This document shows positions 36,930 to 48,111 of a stretch of 64,000 bases of DNA, piece after piece. The translations under genes were made by a program, and so were the position numbers. The notes under the pieces were generated by a model. That model ran no database searches, was not told the origin of the DNA, and saw only the letters and a list, made by a program, of their open reading frames with translations. Numbering within the stretch: the stretch's first letter is position 1; every line of letters starts with the position of its first letter. This stretch comes from Cryptomeria japonica (taxonomy: Eukaryota; Streptophyta; Pinopsida; Cupressales; Cupressaceae), in contig NC_081414.1 of NCBI RefSeq assembly GCF_030272615.1, forward strand, positions 825,744,896-825,808,895, given 5' to 3'.

Positions 36930-36960
<31 letters not shown>

Positions 36961-37003
36961 TATTTTTGGACTTAATTCCTTTTGCATTACCTTCAATAGT
37001 TTT
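35788..37003 (-). pseudogene. Copia-B Gag C-terminus and protease
   Basis: Read right to left: an Asp run encoded by the CAT repeat, then a Lys/Glu-rich coiled coil (ESYCINKEIKRLKKKIVEE onward, 36659-36919). Two zinc-knuckle remnants follow, near 36300 (FNCNKLSHKVMNC, first Cys lost) and near 36200 (CHKCNNFGHI, then stops). The protease follows, with WIIDNECSSHMT near 36010, so DSG has become DNE, and NLGNNSIAKI. The frame breaks after GLKHNLI and resumes its last residues (RQMCDKG) in a shifted frame before the insertion at 35787. Its missing second half is at 22761-25615. Confidence 0.85.
36931..36960 (+). repeat. (CAT)10 microsatellite
   Basis: Ten perfect CAT triplets; on the minus strand they encode an Asp run within Copia-B Gag. 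Confidence 0.95.
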
Positions 37004-37772
37004 TGTTTATGGTTAAAAATGGAAACAACAATATTGAAAGACTAAATGAATTCAACCACAAAACCCTAGCCTAACAACAACAAAGATCCACCATAACATA
37101 TGAAGATTACCTAAGACAATGCAAATCAAATGAAATCACAAATATTATACCATCGCATGTCCAATAGGGTTTGGATATCCATTCTTCCTATCTCCATTGA
37201 TCTTACTTGATATATTTGCTCTCAGATTTTATGTGTGCACAAGAGCTCAACAAAGAACAAAAATGTGGTTCATAGCTTGATCACATCTGAAAGTTCGAAA
37301 GTGTAGCGTAGTCAGGGGTTTGATAATGAAGGAAGCATCTCCTTATATAGAAGACATTATAAGAAATAGAGGGATAAGATTGAGAGGTGTAAAAGATAAA
37401 TTGTCGGCTAAGATTAGAGGGTAGGTAAAAGAAATAAGAAAATAATGAGAGGGTAGGTAGTGTAGGAATTAAGAGATGAATGACATGTGTCATGGGTAGA
37501 AAAGGCTAATGAATTAATTAAATAAATAAAGATTTATTTAATTAATAGAAGAAATGGGATCAATTAAATAAATAAAATATTTATTTAATTTAGGAAAAGG
37601 GACAATTTAAATAAATAAAGGTACTTATTTAAATGAGAAATAAGGCTAGAAGAGGATAAATGAATTAATTAAATAAATAAAGATTCATTTAATTAATAGA
37701 AGAATTAGGCTAAAGTGATTAAATAAATAAATAAATTTATTTAATTAGACAAGACAATTTTAGGTGTCTACA
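37004..37772 (-). repeat. Gypsy-1 3' LTR (~769 bp)
   Basis: Begins TGTAGACACCTAAAATTG on the minus strand at 37772. The U3 holds four or more units of the form AATTAATTAAATAAATAAAG with inverted ATTTATTTAATT partners (37505-37745). A CTATATAAGGAG TATA box lies near 37345-37357. The end at 37004 (ATAAACA on the minus strand) is chosen from TGT...ACA symmetry and is less certain. Confidence 0.8.
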
Positions 37773-37787
37773 TTTTGCCCCTCTTTG
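37773..37787 (-). other. Gypsy-1 polypurine tract
   Basis: AAAGAGGGGCAAAA on the minus strand, directly before TGTAGACACC, the usual Tat-type PPT context. Confidence 0.85.
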
Positions 37788-38289
37788 AGACAATGCAACT
37801 TGTCGCGTTGTTTCAAAGAAGATAAGATGAACAGATACAAAGTTGCCCCAAGATGGGAATGATATTCCCCCTCAAGAGATTGGATGAAAATGTCTGAAAA
37901 TATTGCAGACAATCTCTTGATAAGAAAGAAAGGCTAGAAATGACTGACTGGATAGGACAAAGTGATAGAGTCATGGGATAAAGAAGACTGACTCGGGAGA
38001 CTAGGGATAGGGTAGTCTATAAGATAGACTACAAGGGAAAACATCCTCATTGTCATCGACACACCTAAGAGATCAGAGTGCAGAGAGAGCAGAGTGCAGT
38101 CAACAACGATGGAATTGGTGCATAGATTCAATCGCGGTCGCCAATATTAGAGGCAAGCAGATGTAGGAGATCCGATGAGTACCGCAAAACCTCCTTGTAC
38201 TTTGTTTCATAAATTATTGTCATAAATGCATGCTAGCTAGTGCAATAAATGTGCTTTAGATATGTCAAGCGGGGGGGAAAAAATGCTAA

Positions 38290-38448
38290 GGCGCATTTGC
38301 ATTGGTGCTTGGCGCGTCTGGGTAGGATAGGCGCGTCTGTGCTGAACAGAGGCATGTCTATGTGATTCAGGCGCATCTATGTAGAGTAGGTGCATTTGTG
38401 AAGTATGCAAGCACGTTTGTGTCATGAATGTGTGTTAATGTCTTCAAG
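38290..38448 (+). repeat. ~20-bp minisatellite, eight units
   Basis: Units start at 38290, 38311, 38330, 38351, 38370, 38389, 38410 and 38429, so spacing alternates between 19 and 21 bp. The core is GGCGCGTCTGTG, with copies such as GGCGCATCTATG and GGTGCATTTGTG; the changes are mostly C-to-T or G-to-A at CpG sites. It lies between the PMD ORF and the 3' LTR. Confidence 0.85.
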
Positions 38449-38454
38449 GTCGAA

Positions 38455-38866
38455 TCGACAGTTCTGTGATAAACATACGTTATTGATTAGATAAGTTGTT
38501 GTGAGGATACACTCAAGTAGGTCCTCTAGGGAAGACTAAAATAGCAGATAGGGCTAGGATTGACAATTCTATGATAGAACATACATTACCAATAAGGAAA
38601 CTAATCAAGAGGATACACTCAAGCAGAGGCCCTAAGATAGGATAGATTGAGGAAATTTGTGATGAACAAGGAGTACCAAAAAAATTGACAATTCTGTGAT
38701 AGAATATAAGTTGTTAATTGGATAAGCTACTCAAGAGGATACACTCAAGTAGGTTCCCTAAAAGGATAGGATCAAAGCAACACTTTGTGATGAATAGGGA
38801 ATGCTACTAGGATAGAAAGAAGCACTTTGTGATGAATAGGGAATGCCACTAGGATAGGAAGCAATT
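38455..38866 (+). repeat. ~105-125-bp tandem array plus 43-bp doublet
   Basis: Three units start at 38455, 38560 and 38685, each opening TYGACARTTCTRTGATA and containing GAGGATACACTCAAG. A 43-bp doublet follows, with CACTTTGTGATGAATAGGGAATGC at 38781 and 38824 (shown as the shared start CACTTTGTGATG). Confidence 0.8.
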
Positions 38867-38929
38867 GATTTACTTGACTGTAGGAGGACTTACCTATGCT
38901 GGCATCACGAGAGAGATTCCTGTCGACTT

Positions 38930-39754
38930 AGAGTTTACGACCAGAGCTGACACCCGAGGATAGAGCAGTAGTTCAAGCTATGGGCTTGTGATATATTCTG
39001 CATGTGCCTGAGTTTCAAGTGAACATGGGAGTGCTGACTGCATTAGCTGAGAGATGGCACTCAGAGACATGTACATTTCATTTGTCGATGGGTGAGATGA
39101 CAGTCACCTTAGAGGATGCATATAGGATACTGCAGATACCGATTGATGGGGAGTTATTTCCTTACAATCGAGAGGGAGACAAGGATGCACTAAGACAAGT
39201 GTTATAGGATCCAGGACTGGAGATGAGGGCTGGACATGTGGCTTGGGACACCATGACAACGACAGGATTGGCACTACCGGTGGTGCTGGTAGGAGTGATA
39301 AGTGGGTTCCTCTATCTAGATAGGGTGACACAAGGGTTGGTTATGGGATGGGGGAGGACTCTGGAGACAACTAAGGGATACTAAGTGAGAGAGGGATCAA
39401 GCTATTCAGCGCTATATAGAGGCTGAGACAACATTGAGGGCAGGGAGGAAGGAAGCAGAGGACACAAGGTCTGGATATGCCTCTGTTCTGCGAGCAGGGG
39501 AGGAGATAGCCTACCGGAGAGACCTGTACTATCGAGTGGTGCCACCAGAGCAGTGGGCTAGGAGCTTCCATAGACCATCATGGACTGCGACGGCCACTGG
39601 AGGGAGAGACAAGAGACATGCGTCTAGTGGTGGGGTTATGGGTCCTCCACCACCACCAGATAGAGGGGACATGAGAGATGATCCTAGGGTGGGTCCTTCC
39701 AGGGCTCAGACTCTGTCGAGGCTAGCTAGCTCTGAGGGAGGGAGTTCATCATAG
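38930..39754 (+). pseudogene. Plant mobile domain (PMD) protein, antisense to Gypsy-1
   Basis: The PMD core is clear: VLTALAERWHSETCTFHLS, then GEMTVTLEDAYRILQIPIDG (39030-39150). PMD proteins resemble MAIN-type aminotransferase-like factors and occur in plant transposons. The frame has a TAG at 39205 and shifts frame by about 39384, after which a Glu/Arg-rich helical stretch and a Pro/Ser-rich tail continue to 39754. It lies on the plus strand, opposite to gag-pro, between pol and the 3' LTR, where Tat-lineage elements are known to carry antisense ORFs. Start not determinable. Confidence 0.72.
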
Positions 39755-39759
39755 CCTTA

Positions 39760-41437
39760 GAGGGTTCCCTATGTATCAGTTTTGTACCATTTTGTATGAT
39801 GATGTAGACACCTTTGGGTGGTTGTAGCCATATGTATTTTGACATCATTGTATCATGACACTTATGATTTTTGATATATATATGAGATGATTCATCTTTG
39901 CGGTAGTTGTATGCATGTGTACCTATGTGATGTTGGTTCTATGTGTTTTATGATGCATGCTTATGATATGGATGCAAATATGTACATGATGAAATGCAAT
40001 ATTTTTGTTCTTTTATGTTTTTAATATGTTATGCAAATGTAAATGTGAATGTATGAAATCCAGATGAATATGATAATGCAAATAACTATTTACATGAGGA
40101 GAATGTAAAATGTGCTAACATGTGTTGTGTGCAGGATGTGATGCAATTGTGATATCTATATGTATGTATGAAATGCTTAATATGTCTTAATGCAGGTGCA
40201 AACTAAATGAAATGCATATATTTTTGGTGTGTCATTATACTCAGTTGTGTGATAGCAAGCTACATGGACTCAAGAAGGATGATGGAGGTCAATCAAGAAA
40301 GGGGGATGAAAGATAGAAGATATGGAAGTGAAAGAGCTTCTTGTACGTTATCATCATTGAGCTTTATTATGGCGAATAGGCTATGACAATCGAGGTATAT
40401 GTTCGACCAAGGAAGTCATTGTACCCATTTACATGGAGATCAGATAGTTGCAAACAAGGAATGCCCCAGTTCATACTAGACTCTCATTCTCCTCATATCC
40501 TTGGACAAGTCATAGCATTACTAAGAGACAATCCACAAACATCAAAGAAAAATAGGCGACGATACCCCATCCTCACCTTTCTAGTCAAAGACATCCTGGA
40601 GATAGAATCTCTAGTCAGAGACATCCCAAAAAAGCTAAAAGGCATGTGACCAAAAGATAAAATCAAAAGAAAACCAAGACTTGACACCAACATCCATTGT
40701 AGTCCTCAAGTATAGTGTCTCTTGTCACTTGTATAAGTTTATTTGATTGTGGTCACAATGTTTACTTTCACAGAAGGATAGATAGCACTGAACCATAATG
40801 TTATCTAAGTCTGCTGAAAGATTTGATTTGTTGAAGCCCATTGTTGTTGCTTGTGTCTCATCTGAAACTGATTGAATCCATGAAAATGATACTTTATTGC
40901 GGAGAAGATGAAACTTTATTGTAGATTGGTGATGCAAATGTTGTTTTATTGTGGATTGCGCGTGGATAGACTAAAGAAAACTGGAAGAAACTGTACTGCT
41001 CAGAACGTCTAATGCTCTTAGTTCCACACCCATCACTAGACATAGGATTTGCCTTAGCCATAGATTGGAGCTGATTTATTATGGATGGAAAGGGGTGGAA
41101 AGGAAGGATTATTATGAATGGCTAACCAATCTTAGGTAGATCAATAACAAGCCATGATGGGAATGGGTAAGTTTTATTATGAATAGATAGGCTATGAGTG
41201 TGTGCAAAGTGAAAGGATGAGGTTGAATCCTGAAAGAGAGAGGAGCAATGTCTCTACACATGGCGCCGGTGACCCGGTTTTCACCATGGTACTTTCCCAG
41301 GGTGCCACCAAAGTGGTTTTCACCGTTGGATGAAATATTTTTATTTACTTTTTTTGATTTTTCAATTTTTTTGTGTCACAAGGCGCCTATTTGCCAAGTT
41401 TTCACCAAGTAATGATTTTTTTTTATGTTTATGATTT
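39760..41437. other. Gypsy-1 interior, no recognised coding
   Basis: Simple A/T/G-rich sequence with ATGTGATG- and ATGCAAAT-like words (39840-40220). The plus-strand frame at 40383-40649 (88 aa, Lys/Arg-rich) has no motif I recognise. A CCCGGTTTTCACCATGG-like doublet occurs near 41273 and 41315. Confidence 0.35.
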
Positions 41438-41525
41438 TTTTGTATTTTGAATTTTTTGTATTTTTGTAATTTTGTATATTTGTATATTTGTATTTTTGTA
41501 TTTTTGTATTTTTTTGTATTTTTGG
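41438..41525 (+). repeat. TTTTTGTA microsatellite
   Basis: About ten imperfect TTTTTGTA / TATTTGTA units in a row. Confidence 0.85.
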
Positions 41526-41559
41526 ATTAGGATATGCTGAAGAGCTACGTGTAAAACCT

Positions 41560-42000
41560 GTGAAGGTGCATACTATTGATAGGATCCTCCAAATTTTTGC
41601 CATCTGGAGTTGAAAGCTGATATGCATCAGATCCATAGGTTGTTGTAATGATGTAAGGAGCAAGTCAATTTGGTTTGAACTTGCCCTTCTTCTCTTTGTC
41701 TTGCTGATTTTTAGGATTTTCTTTGAGAACTAAGTCACCTACCTGAAATGTGTGAGGCTTAACCTTGTGATTGTAACTATGACTCATTTGTTGCTTGACT
41801 AATTGATGTGTACCTCGAGTGACTGTCTTCCTTGATAAATGAACTGAGATATAATTACTAGTGTGTGGACTACGTTCTCCCATATGCGTGTCACCTAAAT
41901 AAGTTTGGGCATCCTTGATAACAAAGTCCTTCGAGGAAGTTCCATTAAAGGTCCATGATGTATCACCAAAATGGAATGGATGTATAGAACAAGTGGATTC
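41560..42000 (-). pseudogene. Gypsy-1 integrase C-terminal segment
   Basis: The minus-strand frame contains MSHSYNHKVKPHTFQVGDLVLKE-type sequence (41700-41790), the conserved 'FxVGDLVLK' segment of the Gypsy integrase C-terminal domain, then KGKFKPN and, after a stop, LAPYIIT. The catalytic DDE core and HHCC finger are not found upstream. Confidence 0.75.
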
Positions 42001-42747
42001 GTGATGAAGGCTTACGATTGTGAAAAGAAGTGAAAGTAGGATAGCATGATGGAGACTTAGGATCAACAAGTATGCTTTTTGACTTAAAATTTTAGAGCTT
42101 TTGCCCCAAGTTATTTTGATATTAGGGGATATCAACTCTTGTTATTTTTTCTTCATTTGATTTTTATCTTTGACCTTGATTTTTGTAGAGTCCAATAGCT
42201 TTTGATTTTGATTTGAACTCAAGGACTTTTCTTTATTTTTGACTTTTAGATTTTTCTTTTCAAAGCTTGATTTTTCATCCTCAATTAGTAAGGGCTTTTG
42301 CGATTCTTGTTGATCCAAGTCTAGGAGTGAAGTGGAAATGGAATGAGTGGATGAAATGGTAAGGCTATGGGATTCCTCAAGAGGGCTGGTGATACACTCA
42401 ATAGATTCTTCATTGGAACCACTCTTAGGACTATTGATATCAGGAGCTGCTTACACCACTAGAGGAGATTTGCATTCAGACTTAGTAGCCACAATACTAG
42501 GTGGTTCACACCCAATTCCTTGGCATTGCAAATTGTTTGTAGGTTGTTCTTGTCGACTGAATATGTTAGGAGATAATCGGAGTTGATAAAAATGAAATTT
42601 ATACTCACCACATCCCATGTCTTTAACCTTGAACTTATCTTTGATCTCTGATTGTTTTGATATAGAAGCTTTCAAGGATTCTGGATCAACATATGTTGAT
42701 GATGGAACAACTTTGTGATTGGTTGGAATTGTTATTGCTGATCTAGG
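42001..42747 (-). other. Spacer replacing pol in Gypsy-1
   Basis: A minus-strand frame rich in Lys, Ser and Gln (for example KNLKVKNKEKSL and SISKQSEIKDKFKVKDMG) with stops. It is not recognisable as RT, RNase H or integrase core. It lies where about 3 kb of pol is expected. Confidence 0.5.
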
Positions 42748-43440
42748 TCAAAGATTATTACAATGTATGAATGGATTTGGGTTAGCTTTGATGGTCACTT
42801 CAACTCCATTGTGTGGGAACTTGTTACATCGATGATATGTAGATGGGACTATGCTCATCTCATGACTCCATGGACGTCCTAGCAATATGTTGTATGTGAG
42901 ATCTAGGTTTAGGACTTGACAAACCACATCCTTTGTAACTGGCCCAACTCTCAGAGATAAGGTGATTGTGCCCTTGGATGAGCGCTCTTCATCATCATAT
43001 GCCTTGATAGTGATTGCATGTGTAGAATTCACAACCCTTTCAAAATATCCCAATTGCTTAAGAGTGTTCAATCTACAAATGTTCAGATTGGCTCCTCCAT
43101 CTATCAGGACTCATTTTATTTGATGTTTGTGTAGGAAGGCTTCAATGTGTAAAGGTGCATTATGTGGTTGGCTCACAAAGGCATTGCCAGCTTCTATGAA
43201 TGTAAGAGAGTGGAGAACGGAAAGGTATCCCACCATGGCTTGAAACTGGTCCACATTCAAATCAATGGGGATGGAAGTGTCTCTTAAAGCTTTACCAAGG
43301 ATATATTTATGTGAAAGGGATATGTGTAAAAGATCAAGGATGGAGATAAGCGTGGGTGTCTTCCCTAACTGTTCTACCAAATCATACTCAGGTTTGGCTA
43401 ATGAGGAAGTGGTGGTTTTAGCTATAGAACCTTGCAAAGT
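42748..43440 (-). pseudogene. Gypsy-1 aspartic protease
   Basis: The minus-strand frame has the active-site segment VLIDGGANLNI near 43085-43115 (DGG in place of DSG) and the C-terminal YNILLGRPWSHEM, VPSTYHRCNKFPHNG block (42820-42890), both characteristic of Tat/Ogre-lineage protease. A TGA just before VLID breaks the frame from upstream Gag. Confidence 0.85.
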
Positions 43441-43449
43441 GACCTTACC

Positions 43450-44980
43450 TCAATGAGTTATAACATTACATTCAGAGGTAGGTTCAGAAGAAGATCCAAT
43501 TCCTTTTAGGACAATTTTAGCTCTTTGGGTAGAATTTTCAAGGGTTTTGTCCTTGATGATAATGGTAGAGACATAATTGTCCATCGAAATGTGATTGACA
43601 ATTGAATCATAGTTATAGGATGCTCTGGTATAGTTGGTTTTCTCATCTATGGCTTTAGCTTTTCCCTTGTCATGCTTTGGGAATGGTTCTTTAAACATTT
43701 CATGTTCTTGGTTAGATGAGTGTCCCTCGATCTTAATTTCACCTCTATCAATAAGATCTTGTATAATGTTCTTCAGCCGATGATAATTTCCTATTTTATG
43801 ACCCTTGGTTTTGTGATATTCACAATATTCATTGTCATTCTACCAATTTGGTTTGACCTTTGGCTCATATGGAGGCATATCCAAAATTGTTATTATTTTG
43901 TTTGCCACTAGCTTCTTGAAAGCTGACTAAATTGGTTCTCCCAATGGGGTGTATTTCCTTCATGGTTTTGAAGTTTTTTGAGTATTCACTTGATTGTTTG
44001 TAGAGCTTGATCCAGAAAAAAACAATTTTGGGTCATACTATATTGGCATCAACAACACCATCATTAACTGCGTTTTTGTTTTTATTCCAAAATCTTGGCT
44101 TGTCTTTTCCTTTAAAGTCCTCTTTGTTTTCTTTGAATATTTTGACGATGCCTTTCTCAATTAAGACCTTCTCTATTGCTAAGCCTTTTTCAATGATGTC
44201 CTTGAAGGTGGACAAACAAGCTTTTCTTAGGCCATAACCAATGTCTTTGTTAACATTTTGGGTGAACATCTCTACCATTTATTTTTGTGGAGTTTCAAAC
44301 AAGCATTTGCTAGCTAGATTTCTCCATCTTTGTAAAAATGATGAAAAAGACTCTCCATCCCTTTGTTTGGTGTTGCACAAGGTGGTGACTGATATGTATG
44401 TCTCTATGTTGTATGAGAAATGTTGGATAAATGCCTCTGCTAAATCACCCCATGACTTAATTCTAGGTGGAAGTTGGGAGAACCATTCCATAGCTTGATC
44501 ACCTAAGCTTTTTGGGAATAATCTCATCAAATATGTCTCTTCTGTTGCTACCTCAATGCAAGCTATGAAAAACTATCTTATGTGTGCCTTAGGGGATTCC
44601 TCTATACTTATCAAACTTAGGTGTCACAAAATGTGTAGGAAAAGGAGGCATTGGAATTATTTTGTCAAATGGATAGGGACATATGTCTCTCATTGTGTTA
44701 GCTGGCTTTGGTGTATTTATGTCCTCCATTTTCTTTTGTAAGTCATTAATTTTCTATTCCAAATTGTTCTTAGGTGGAGACCGACTTCTTGGAACATATC
44801 CCATGCTTGAGGAACCGGGTGGAGGAGGAGCATGTTGCATATATGGGTGATACTGATCATACACATGTTCATATGGAGGAGGTCAATAATGATGCTGCGT
44901 ATATGGACCACTTGGCATAGAGTCATGATGAGGAATGGAATATTTATTTTGTCCATGTATACCATACTCTATAGGCATGT
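43450..44980 (-). pseudogene. Gypsy-1 Gag
   Basis: The retrotransposon gag core, MRLFPKSLGDQAMEWFSQLP through ESFSSFLQRWRNLASKC (44290-44530), is followed after a stop by a Lys-rich region. The Tat-type finger CEYHKTKGHKIGNYHRLKN lies near 43770-43840, with the last Cys changed to Tyr. N-terminal sequence rich in Pro and Met extends to about 44980. Several stops. Confidence 0.82.
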
Positions 44981-44999
44981 CATGAGTTTGTTCTAGTGT

Positions 45000-47948
45000 G
45001 TTTCCCCCAAATTTGACATGGGGTTTCCTTATGTTCAAATTTTGATCATGCCTTTGGATATCTAATTGCTTTTGCGGTTGGTCCTTAGCATTGGCATGTG
45101 ATTGAGTATATTTCTCTGCATAATACTATATGACAATCTCAAACCTAGTTTGTTTTCTCCTTCAAGTCTTTGTCTTCATTGAGCAAGGGTGGGATGCCAT
45201 TTGATCCATCTCCTATAAAATCATCACTTTCAGACCTCAGCGCCTCTAGATATTATTTATGTGTTTTGATCAATTCTTCACAATTTTTAACAGCATTAGG
45301 ATCCACATTGTCTTTCCCTTGGAGCTCCTCAAACCTATCTTGAAGTCTTTTCTCTAACCTTTCATGCTCCTTAATGGCTGATTGGTTCTTTGAGTACATT
45401 TCCCAATATTTATCCATCTATACCATCTAGTTGGTTAACCTTTTTTGAACAAATGCAGATAGTGTCTCAGTCTTGACACTTTTTAGTTGGGCTTGGAGCT
45501 GGAGAATTTCTTCCTTAAGTTTGCTAGCTTTAGTCTACGGCTGTGAGCTTTCACCTTGTGTTAACAATTTTTGTGGTTCTTTCTAATTTAGTAATTCTTT
45601 TAAATGATCAATTTCTTTACTCAATTTGATGTTCTCTAGCATACCAAACTCCTTCTCTTTCAACAACAATTGAATTTGAGCTTTGTTGAGCTTAGCAATA
45701 ATAGCACCTAGATTAGCAGTGATAATTGGATCTATCTCTCCTACCCTCAGTGTCATGATGTGCCCAAAAGCATTCTTAGTATCATTAATCATTGTTTGTT
45801 GTGTGGAGGGTAGAGAGACCAAATTAGCATGGAATGTTCATCAGGATTATACATGGAACCCATATATACCTAGGTTACTCTTTCAGGAGATAATTTATGT
45901 TTGGCATCTATATCATGGAGGAAACTATCAAATACCAAAGATGAATTTAAATCCCATATGGGAAACATCAAAACACTTGCATCCTCAAGTAGCTTCCTCC
46001 CTTTCTTAGGGGTCATCTAACTCATTTCTTGCTCAACTTCACCTTTCAAGGTGACCAATAGTTGATTTTTATTGGAGGCATTCACCTCTCCTACACTTTC
46101 CCTAATTGCTTTACCCTTTATCTTATATAAAAAAGATTTGAATTCTGAAGACTTCTCAAAGTCATCATATGACACAAACTCTTTACAAGCTAGCTGCCTT
46201 GGATCCTCTTCAATTGACACTTCTTCCTCTGGATCCCTGATAGGAGACACATGTTCTTCAATCATCATTTTATAGAGTTGTTCAAAAGAGATTTCATCAT
46301 CACTTGATGATTCTTCATTGCTAGATGATGGCATAGAGAGATGATGACACATCAATCCTCTACGCCTCTCTCATCTTTTGTTCCATCTCTCTGTTGTGAT
46401 TGTCAATGGTCATTTTGGCCTCCTTCTCATCTAGGTTCCTTATCAAATCATCCCCCACAAATGGGATATGCACATACTCACCAAGCTTTTTCTTTCTCCT
46501 TGTAGCATTAATGTATCCTTCAGGGTCAAACCCTTTTCTTGGTGAACCTAGATTCAAGTTGTAATGGGCTAATTTGTTCGGTGTGATCTCCTATCCTTCC
46601 TTCCTAATGATAGTAAATTCACTAATACATATAGTCCCTGGCATAAAATCCTATTTTCCATGTAAGCTCAAGTGTGTGTGATTGGAAATTCCTATTTGTT
46701 TAATAATTTCCAAATAGGCTATCCTGTTGGGCACTATCTTAGGTAATAGAAATGGGGATTCCTCAAATCCATAAACCCTAATCATTTTCACGTTTGAGAA
46801 ACAATACCAGTCACCCAATTATGTTTGACTGTCTCAGGTCCCTCAAAGTCTGCAGGCCTTAGGAACCTTTTGACCTCATCTATGAGTGCTGAGGTGCATG
46901 GTGATGATAAAATTTGTATAAAATTTTCACAAAATATTCTTCAAATTGAATATAGCTAGACTCGATAAATCTATAATCCCAGATTGAAGTCCACAATTGG
47001 ACTGGAAAAAGTTGATTATCATCATCAAACTATTTAACCCTCATTTGCTTTGGCTAGATACCAAGTTATTGGCCATAGAACAATATCATGTGCATTAACA
47101 AAGAATAGTGTGGAAAATAAATTTTAGATGGATCCTTCTTAATAGCAAGAAGGCTCAAATCAATTTGCCTAGCAACAAATGTGGCAAAATCAAATTCTCT
47201 TACATTTGAGGCATTAAATATCTGCTGAAATTACCATGGACTCTATCATCATGAAATTTGGAGTATTGAGACCAAGGACTTGGCCAACTGAATAGTATGT
47301 ATACTTGAGATAGGTTTTAAACAGGTTTAGGTGGAATCCAAGTCATTCCTCTGCCTCTAGTGGTGCATCAGGATTGAGCATTTGAAGGGGTAGCCTCCAT
47401 CCCATTTAGGTAGTATCTAGTCTATAATATTTCTCTACCAAATCTTCAAGAATAATGTGATGATCATAGATCCCAGTCAGAGTGAACAACTCAAAGATTG
47501 CTTCTCTTGACACATAGAAACAAGGCTCACCCTCTCTATTGAAAATTGTCCTCTTCTTGGGGTCATAATGTTGTGCCAATAACTTCGATACGTCTACATT
47601 AACATAAACACTAGGAAGAATGATTTTTCCTAAGTTTAACCTCCATGGGTTAGAAATTGGTTTTAGGTCTTTCTCACTTATGATAATGGAACATGAACAA
47701 TTCATAACCCCTAATGGTGGTGTAGACATCTCCCACATTGTTGTAATATCCTCTAGTTTCCATTGTGTAGACTTATTAGGTTTAGGGGTTAACCCAAGTC
47801 ATTGATCAAGAAAATCTTGACTCAATATCCTTTCTTTTATTTTAGTCTATTCTATTTCTATACTGGTATCCTCTGTTTTCTCTTTTTTACCCTTTGTCTT
47901 ATTGGTTTCACCTTTTTGTCTCTTTCTAGTACTAATAGAACTCTCCAT
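45000..47948 (-). pseudogene. Extra ORF upstream of Gypsy-1 gag
   Basis: It begins at ATG 47948 with a Lys/Thr-rich basic N-terminus. A region with FYVSREAIFELFTLTGIYDH (47430-47500) follows, and coding-like pieces continue: VGDDLIRNLDEKEAKMTIDN (near 46420), an Asp/Glu-rich stretch (46150-46330) and Gln/Glu/Lys coiled-coil-like segments (45583-45822). Stops and shifts are common. Tat/Ogre-lineage elements are known to have an extra ORF of unknown function in this position; I infer homology by position only. Confidence 0.6.
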
Positions 47949-48111
47949 TGTATAAACAATTCAATTGAACTTTTGAGGAAATTGTAGAAGGACTCTTTTG
48001 AAGACTTACTTGTTTTGTAGGCTTGCTTGTTCTTGTCACCCCTTTCGACTCACTCCAATTTTTCCTTTAGCATCTGTAGAATAATGTGTTCTGATATGAA
48101 ACCAACCTAAA

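Larger units (their letters stand above)
37004..48110 (-). mobile_element. Gypsy-1, Tat/Ogre-like Ty3-Gypsy element lacking RT
   Basis: Minus-strand order: extra ORF (47948-~45000), gag (~44980-43450), protease (43440-42748), unassigned spacer, integrase C-terminus (~42000-41560), A/T region, antisense PMD ORF, tandem arrays, PPT and 3' LTR (37772-37004). The RT, RNase H and integrase core, normally ~3 kb, are absent: only about 0.6 kb separates protease from the integrase tail. No 5' LTR homologous to the 3' LTR was found; the right end near 48110 is approximate. It inserted into Copia-B gag. Confidence 0.8.

Noticed and set aside
38290-38448. Regular short repeats considered as a CRISPR-like array
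   Set aside because: Units are contiguous with no unique spacers, inside a plant retrotransposon; it is a minisatellite.
44241-44741. Plus-strand frames opposite Gypsy-1 gag
   Set aside because: Antisense shadows of the gag coding strand.
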